From Neocallimastix lanati (nom. inval.) (Eukaryota; Neocallimastigomycota; Neocallimastigomycetes; Neocallimastigales; Neocallimastigaceae), in assembly GCA_016946835.1 (NCBI GenBank), contig JACVTC010000054.1, positions 257,501-317,500 of the forward strand: DNA of 60,000 nucleotides, given 5' to 3'. The notes beneath the pieces were generated by a model. That model searched no databases. It was given only the letters and a program-made list of their open reading frames with translations, and was not told where the DNA came from. The translations under genes and the position numbers were made by a program. Within the stretch, counting starts at the first letter, position 1. Each line of letters begins with the position of its first letter. Positions 55,367-60,000 of this stretch are shown in pieces.

Positions 55367-55546
55367 ATGAAATTCTTCAACGTTTTAGTTTTCTTAGCTC
55401 TTGCTTGCGCTGTTCAAGGTGCACCAGCTTTCGGTGGTGTTATTGATACTACTCGAACTAAAGCCAGTAATATTCGTGTTCGTAGAGGATTACCAATAGC
55501 CAATGAAACAAATGATGACGCTTCAACCAGACCAATTCCTTTATAA
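55367..55546 (+). CDS. Small secreted peptide precursor, 59 residues
   Basis: An ATG at 55367 in good context (gaaaaaATG) opens a 59-codon frame ending at TAA 55544-55546. Residues 1-18 are a textbook signal peptide (MKFFNVLVFLALACAVQG), with likely cleavage after VQG or just before AP. The remaining 41 residues contain a dibasic-type RVRR at 37-40, which fits a Kex2/furin site. It would release a C-terminal peptide of 19 residues starting GLPIAN and ending RPIPL. There is no cysteine. GC in the frame rises sharply from the flanks, and codon choice (gct, ctt, gtt, ggt) resembles a well expressed gene. No family recognised. It could also be the first exon of a longer gene, as the stop is followed by a further purine-rich stretch, but I see no convincing donor site. 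Confidence 0.7.
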   Translation: MKFFNVLVFLALACAVQGAPAFGGVIDTTRTKASNIRVRRGLPIANETNDDASTRPIPL

Positions 55547-56170
55547 GGAAGAAGAGTTAACTGAGGAAAGTCTTTTTTTTTTTAGAAGTAACATAAAAAT
55601 AATTGAATTTTTATGTTGTACTTCTATACAAATTGTCATAAGCAAAAGAGATACATTTTTTTCTTTTAATAACAAAGAATATTTTTTATTATTAGACAAT
55701 TAAAAATTTAAAATTTTTTTAAACATATTGTGAATCCAGCATTTCAACGCTCAATTTTACATATTATTATTATACCAATTATAATAGAAAGAAATTGAAG
55801 ATTACTTTAAACTTCAATTTTGAATATTATATTTATACCGATCAATAATAACTTAAATTGGAACAAATTTTAAGTTGTATTGAACTTTTTAAAAATTATT
55901 GTTAAATTTATTATTTTTTAAAAATTATTGTTAAATTTATTATTTAAAATGTTCGAATTAAATAATTATACGTTTTTTTCAATATAATATACATATTCAG
56001 TATAATAGATTGAAGAACCATAAAAAAGAAGAAAAAAAGAAGACTATAAAAAAAGAATTTTATTTTTGTGAATTTATAGACATAACAGAACACAATTTAT
56101 ATGTAAAAAAAAAAAAAAAAATTAAAAAAAATATATAGAGAATGTTAATTTTTTGAACATATGTATTAAT
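55547..56170. other. 3' flank of the peptide gene and spacer
   Basis: No further gene recognised. An open frame of 66 codons at 55503-55703 overlaps the peptide gene in another frame and is probably a shadow. A 30-bp tandem (ttaaaaattattgttaaatttatta) lies at about 55890-55935. Confidence 0.5.
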
Positions 56171-56829
56171 TTGTTTATTTTCTTATAAAAGAAAAAAAAA
56201 AAATTAATATAAATAAAAATTAACATTTGGAAAAAAAAATTGAAATTTTTTTATTTAATATGTGTTAGGAAAACTTTATGGGTAAAATATTTGAAATATA
56301 AATTTCAAAAGTTTCTTTTTATTGAATAAATTATTTTTGAATAAAAACTGAATTTATTTATTTTTTTTTTTTTATTTTTTTTTTTTTTTTTTTTTGGTAT
56401 ATATATAGATTATGTTTAAATATCTATAAAATTAACTATTTACTTTTTATTTAAATATTTATAAACTGAACTATTTACTTTTCATTTAAATATTTATAAT
56501 TGTTTTTTTTTTTTTTTTTTTTTTTTTTTATATCTTATATATATATTTTACTTATCTATTATTATAATAATAAATAATAATAGATAGGATTAAATGATAA
56601 TTAATAATAATAAATATTTGTTTATTTTCTTATAAAAGAAAAAAAAATTAACATTTGGAAAAAAAAAATTGAATTTTTTTAATTTCATGTGTGTTTGAAA
56701 AACTTTATGGGTAAAATAGTTATTTGAAATATTGATTATTATTCGTTTTATATAAATTTTCTTAAATTTCAGAAGTTTCTTTTTATTGATTGACTTTTAA
56801 TTTATTTTTGAATAAAAACGAAATTTATT

Positions 56830-56864
<35 letters not shown>

Positions 56865-56938
56865 TTATAAATAGTTCATTTAAATACTTTTAAAAAGTAT
56901 TTAAATGAACTATTTATAGAATTTATAGAAGATTAATA

Positions 56939-56972
<34 letters not shown>

Positions 56973-57065
56973 TTGATATTTCGAATTTTATATCTTATAT
57001 ATATTTTACCTATCTATTATTATAATAATAAATAATAATAGATAGGATTAAATGATAATTAATAA
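56171..57065. repeat. Tandem duplication, about 450-bp unit
   Basis: Two diverged copies (about 56171-56616 and 56617-57065) share the tttgtttattttcttataaa start, a taacatttggaaaaa block, aactttatgggtaaaata, tttctttttattga, a long T run, and the end block with tattattataataataaat and agataggattaaatgataat. The T runs and middle parts differ in length. Confidence 0.85.
56866..56918. repeat. 53-bp perfect palindrome
   Basis: Two 26-bp arms (56866-56891 and 56893-56918) are exact reverse complements with a single A between them. The arm contains ataaatagttcatttaaata followed by ctttt. It lies right after a T run inside the second copy of the 450-bp duplication. The first copy has only a related direct repeat (aactatttactttt.atttaaatattta) near 56430-56500. 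Confidence 0.92.
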
Positions 57066-57253
57066 TAATAAATAAAAATAAATAACAATCCGTAATAATG
57101 AATAATAGAAGAAGAGATAATTATAGTAATAAATTAATAATCATAATGATGAAATAATGATAATTCGACAGTATATACAATTATAAATATATATAATTAT
57201 AGAAAATATAATAAATAATAAAAAAAAAGATATTATTTATAATATAAAGTTTG

Positions 57254-57417
57254 TATTGTACGTAATATCATATTTAATAAATAAAAATAATAATAAAGAT
57301 ATTATTAAAAATATCAAATTATGTATAAATCATGGTATTGTACGTAATATTATATTTAATAAATAAAAATAATAATAAAGATATTATTAAAAATATCAAA
57401 TTATGTATAAATCATGG
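57254..57417. repeat. Tandem duplication, 82-bp unit
   Basis: Two near-identical copies (57254-57335 and 57336-57417) start tattgtacgtaatat and end atgtataaatcatgg. More diverged relatives of the motif (tgtaatatcat, aaaatatcaaatt) recur around 57600-57960, so the surrounding 700 bp may be an old expansion of the same unit. Confidence 0.88.
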
Positions 57418-58123
57418 TATTAAGTATGATAGTATAATAGTAATATATAAATACAATATTTATAAGTTGTAATAATAACAATAGTAGTAAACATGAAGAA
57501 TAAGAAAAATATAGTTGATGCATTAATGAAAAAATAATGTATAATAAAAAAAATAATATTATTACTTTATAAACTTTACAATAATATTATTTTTTTTATT
57601 AAACTTTGTATTAAATTTGATATTATAAATAAAAATTATGATATTTTATTTATAATATCAAATTTAATACAAATAATGAAATTATAAATCATAATATTAA
57701 TAGATATTATAATTATAATAATTGTAATAATATTAATAATAGTAGTAGACATAAAGAATGAAACAACGATTATGATGGGCAGTATAAATGAAGAAATAAT
57801 AATGATTATTTATAATAAAATATAATGATAATAATAATAATATATAAGTTTATATTGCATGTAATATCATTAATTGCATTCAATTTTAATAAAATAATGA
57901 TACTATTTAAAATATCAAATTGAATACAAGTCATAACATTATTTATATTCTATACAATATAATAATATTAATAAAGACATAATAATTATAATAATTATAA
58001 GAATAGTGATAGTAGTAAACAGAGAAGATAAAACAACGATTATAGTAGACAATATTAATGATAAAATGATATATATATATATATATATATAATAAAAATA
58101 ATGATATGATTTACAATAATCCT

Positions 58124-58355
58124 TGTTTAATTTATTATTATAAAAGTTATGGTTATTACTGATTGTTTAATTTATTATTATAAAAGTTATGGTTATTAAT
58201 GATTGTTTAATTTATTATTATAAAAGTTATGGTTATTACTGATTGTTTAATTTATCATTATAAAAGTTATGGTTATTAATGATTGTTTAATTTATTATTA
58301 TAAAAGTTATGGTTATTAATATTTAATTTATTATTATAAAGGTTATGGTTATTAG
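58124..58355. repeat. 40-bp minisatellite, five units plus a partial
   Basis: Units start at 58124, 58164, 58204, 58244 and 58284, each tgtttaatttattattataa followed by aagttatggttattactgat or the attaatgat variant. A shortened sixth unit starts near 58319. Confidence 0.93.
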
Positions 58356-58399
58356 TAAAATAGTTGTTATTTATTACTAAATTATTTTTATTAAAATTA

Positions 58400-58781
58400 T
58401 TTTTATTATATAATTATTGATATCCTCAATTAATGCCATTTTTAGGACTTTTATTATTATCATTAAAACAATAAGTATTATTTATCAAATTTTTTTTTTT
58501 ATAAAAATAATGATAATTATTATCTTCAAAAATAAGATTTTCTGAAAAATCATTAATATTTATGTTTTGAAAATTTTTTTTCAGTATAAAATAGTCAAGC
58601 AAAATGATCAAATGTTTTTACTTCATCTTTATATATAGAATTATTATTGTTCTTATTATCATTACTTTCTGTCATACCATACCATTTCATGAAATTTTCT
58701 TTCCATTTAAAATTGAATCGTCATCATAAATATTATTATCATAAATAATAAAATTATTATTATTTAAAATTTTATCATTGG

Positions 58782-58816
<35 letters not shown>

Positions 58817-59321
58817 ATCATTATTATTTAGAATACTTTCATTATTATTTATATTATTATTATTATTTGAACAAACAAACATCATATTTTAATAAGTGTA
58901 ATTTAATATGATTATCATTATCATCGATATGATATAAACAATCATGAGCCAATTTCAAATCAAACCCATTTTTCTTGAGAGTATAAACACCATTTAAAAT
59001 ATCAAATATATCATCTTTCTCAATTTTTCTAAAAATAATCCATAAAAGAAAAATTACCAATAGTAATTTTAAGATCATAAATGTCTGAACTAATAGAACT
59101 ATTTGAATGTACTTAGAAAAAATTTTTTCTGATATTTTCCCAATAGGATTTTTATTAATATTAAATTTCTTTAATGGAGTGTTAGTTAAGATATTAATAG
59201 CACAAGAATCCATAAAAAATATCATTTTCCACCATTCCATCAACTCTAATGACTTTTATGAGTACTTATAATAATCATTAAATTTTAAAGATATTCTTTA
59301 TTAGAGGAAGTGAGTTTTAAA

Positions 59322-59365
<44 letters not shown>

Positions 59366-59863
59366 AAATCTGTTCTATATTTGGGAACTAAATTCAATAG
59401 GTCAACTAATCTCATATTAACTTCAATGGAAGCAGTATCCTTAATAAGTTCATTCATTTCATAGTTATCGAAGTACTCCATTAATTTTATATGTCTTTCG
59501 GGTTTCTTCTTGACTTCTGGATTATTAGATGTTGTAATAGAAGAATTGATTATTTCTTTAACTCATTCTTTTTTGATATTAAGTTTTTTGTTTTCTAATA
59601 TTTGGTTGAGATAAAATTGCTGGGTTTAAATACAAAAGTTTTTCAGTATTTCCAGGTCAGTTCCCAATAATTTCGGATGAATAATTATTATTTCGAATTT
59701 TCTCCATTTCAAGAATAGCATCTTCTACATTATTTTTATTACTATTATTTACAATTTCAATTGGTGATGTTTTTTTCTTATTTCTTTCATTATTATCATT
59801 AGATTTGCTATTGTCTATGTCTAATAATTTATTATTAATTTGATTATTATTATTATTATTATA

Positions 59864-59899
<36 letters not shown>

Positions 59900-59990
59900 G
59901 TTATTATTATTATAAATTAAATTATTAATTTCTATATTATTATTATTTTCATTATTATTGCTTTCTATATTATTTATTGATCTTATTTAA
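58400..59990 (-). pseudogene. Decayed Gag/retropepsin-like gene, runs to the right edge
   Basis: Read on the minus strand from the right edge. There is an Asn-rich stretch (59990-59830), then NERNKKKTSPIEIVNNSNKN and EDAILEMEKIRNN (about 59790-59690), then stops. After a frameshift, KKPERHIKLMEYFDNYEMNE and LIKDTASIEVNMRLVDLLNL appear (about 59500-59380). A T run (59329-59364) interrupts. Next comes FFMDSCAINILTNTPLKKFN (about 59222-59160), which looks like the DSGA active site of a retropepsin-type aspartic protease with Gly replaced by Cys. Another frameshift follows, then DIFDILNGVYTLKKNGFDLK (about 59010-58950), resembling the second conserved block of the protease fold. The end is Asn-rich again. 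Several frameshifts and stops make it a pseudogene. Whether the parent is a Ty3-type Gag-protease or a domesticated copy cannot be told here. Confidence 0.6.
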
Positions 59991-60000
59991 ATTAATATTA

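Overview
The window is extremely AT-rich, dense in microsatellites and homopolymer runs, and carries few genes. It is eukaryotic nuclear DNA with small GT-AG introns. The best fit is a zoosporic fungus of the anaerobic gut-fungus type (Neocallimastigomycota). Three observations support this: base composition and abundant (AAT)n tracts; a complete CCDC146/MBO2-type flagellar and centriolar coiled-coil gene, which argues against non-flagellate AT-rich organisms such as Dictyostelium; and an NPR/HAL-type fungal protein kinase. The assignment is inference, since there is no rRNA or other decisive marker.

Layout. 1-1.8 kb is one arm of a segmental duplication (the other is 25.3-26.4 kb) and is interrupted by a poly(A) retroposon. 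2.7-4.0 kb is a secreted protein built from two eight-cysteine domains. 5.3-15.1 kb is a transposon graveyard: three decayed MULE transposase copies, two of them beside long composite tandem arrays that lie in inverted orientation on either side of the best copy. 15.7-17.7 kb is a decayed Ty3-like element: a leader full of hairpins, then Gag, protease and a scrap of RNase H. 19.8-20.9 kb is a decayed membrane-protein gene. 21.6-24.7 kb holds two short non-coding LTR elements (TRIM-like) side by side in one ATT microsatellite.

The active genes are: CCDC146 (+, 16 exons, 27.3-33.9 kb), ribosomal protein eS17 (-, 36.4-37.4 kb), a SYM1/Mpv17-family inner-membrane protein (-, 39.4-40.8 kb), the NPR/HAL-like kinase (-, intronless, 43.3-45.3 kb) and a 59-residue secreted peptide (+, 55.4 kb). 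A second poly(A) retroposon with a clear 13-bp target-site duplication lies at 34.9-35.4 kb. 46-55 kb is a gene desert. 58.4-60 kb is a decayed Gag/retropepsin-like gene running off the right edge.

The genes do not form a shared pathway. The notable biology is in the mobile DNA: a MULE with inverted tandem-repeat arrays resembling the Drosophila FB/NOF layout; two TRIM-like elements whose primer-binding site matches a tRNA-Lys(CUU) anticodon arm and can also pair with the element itself; and a poly(A) retroposon family whose insertion is proven by an empty site within the same window.
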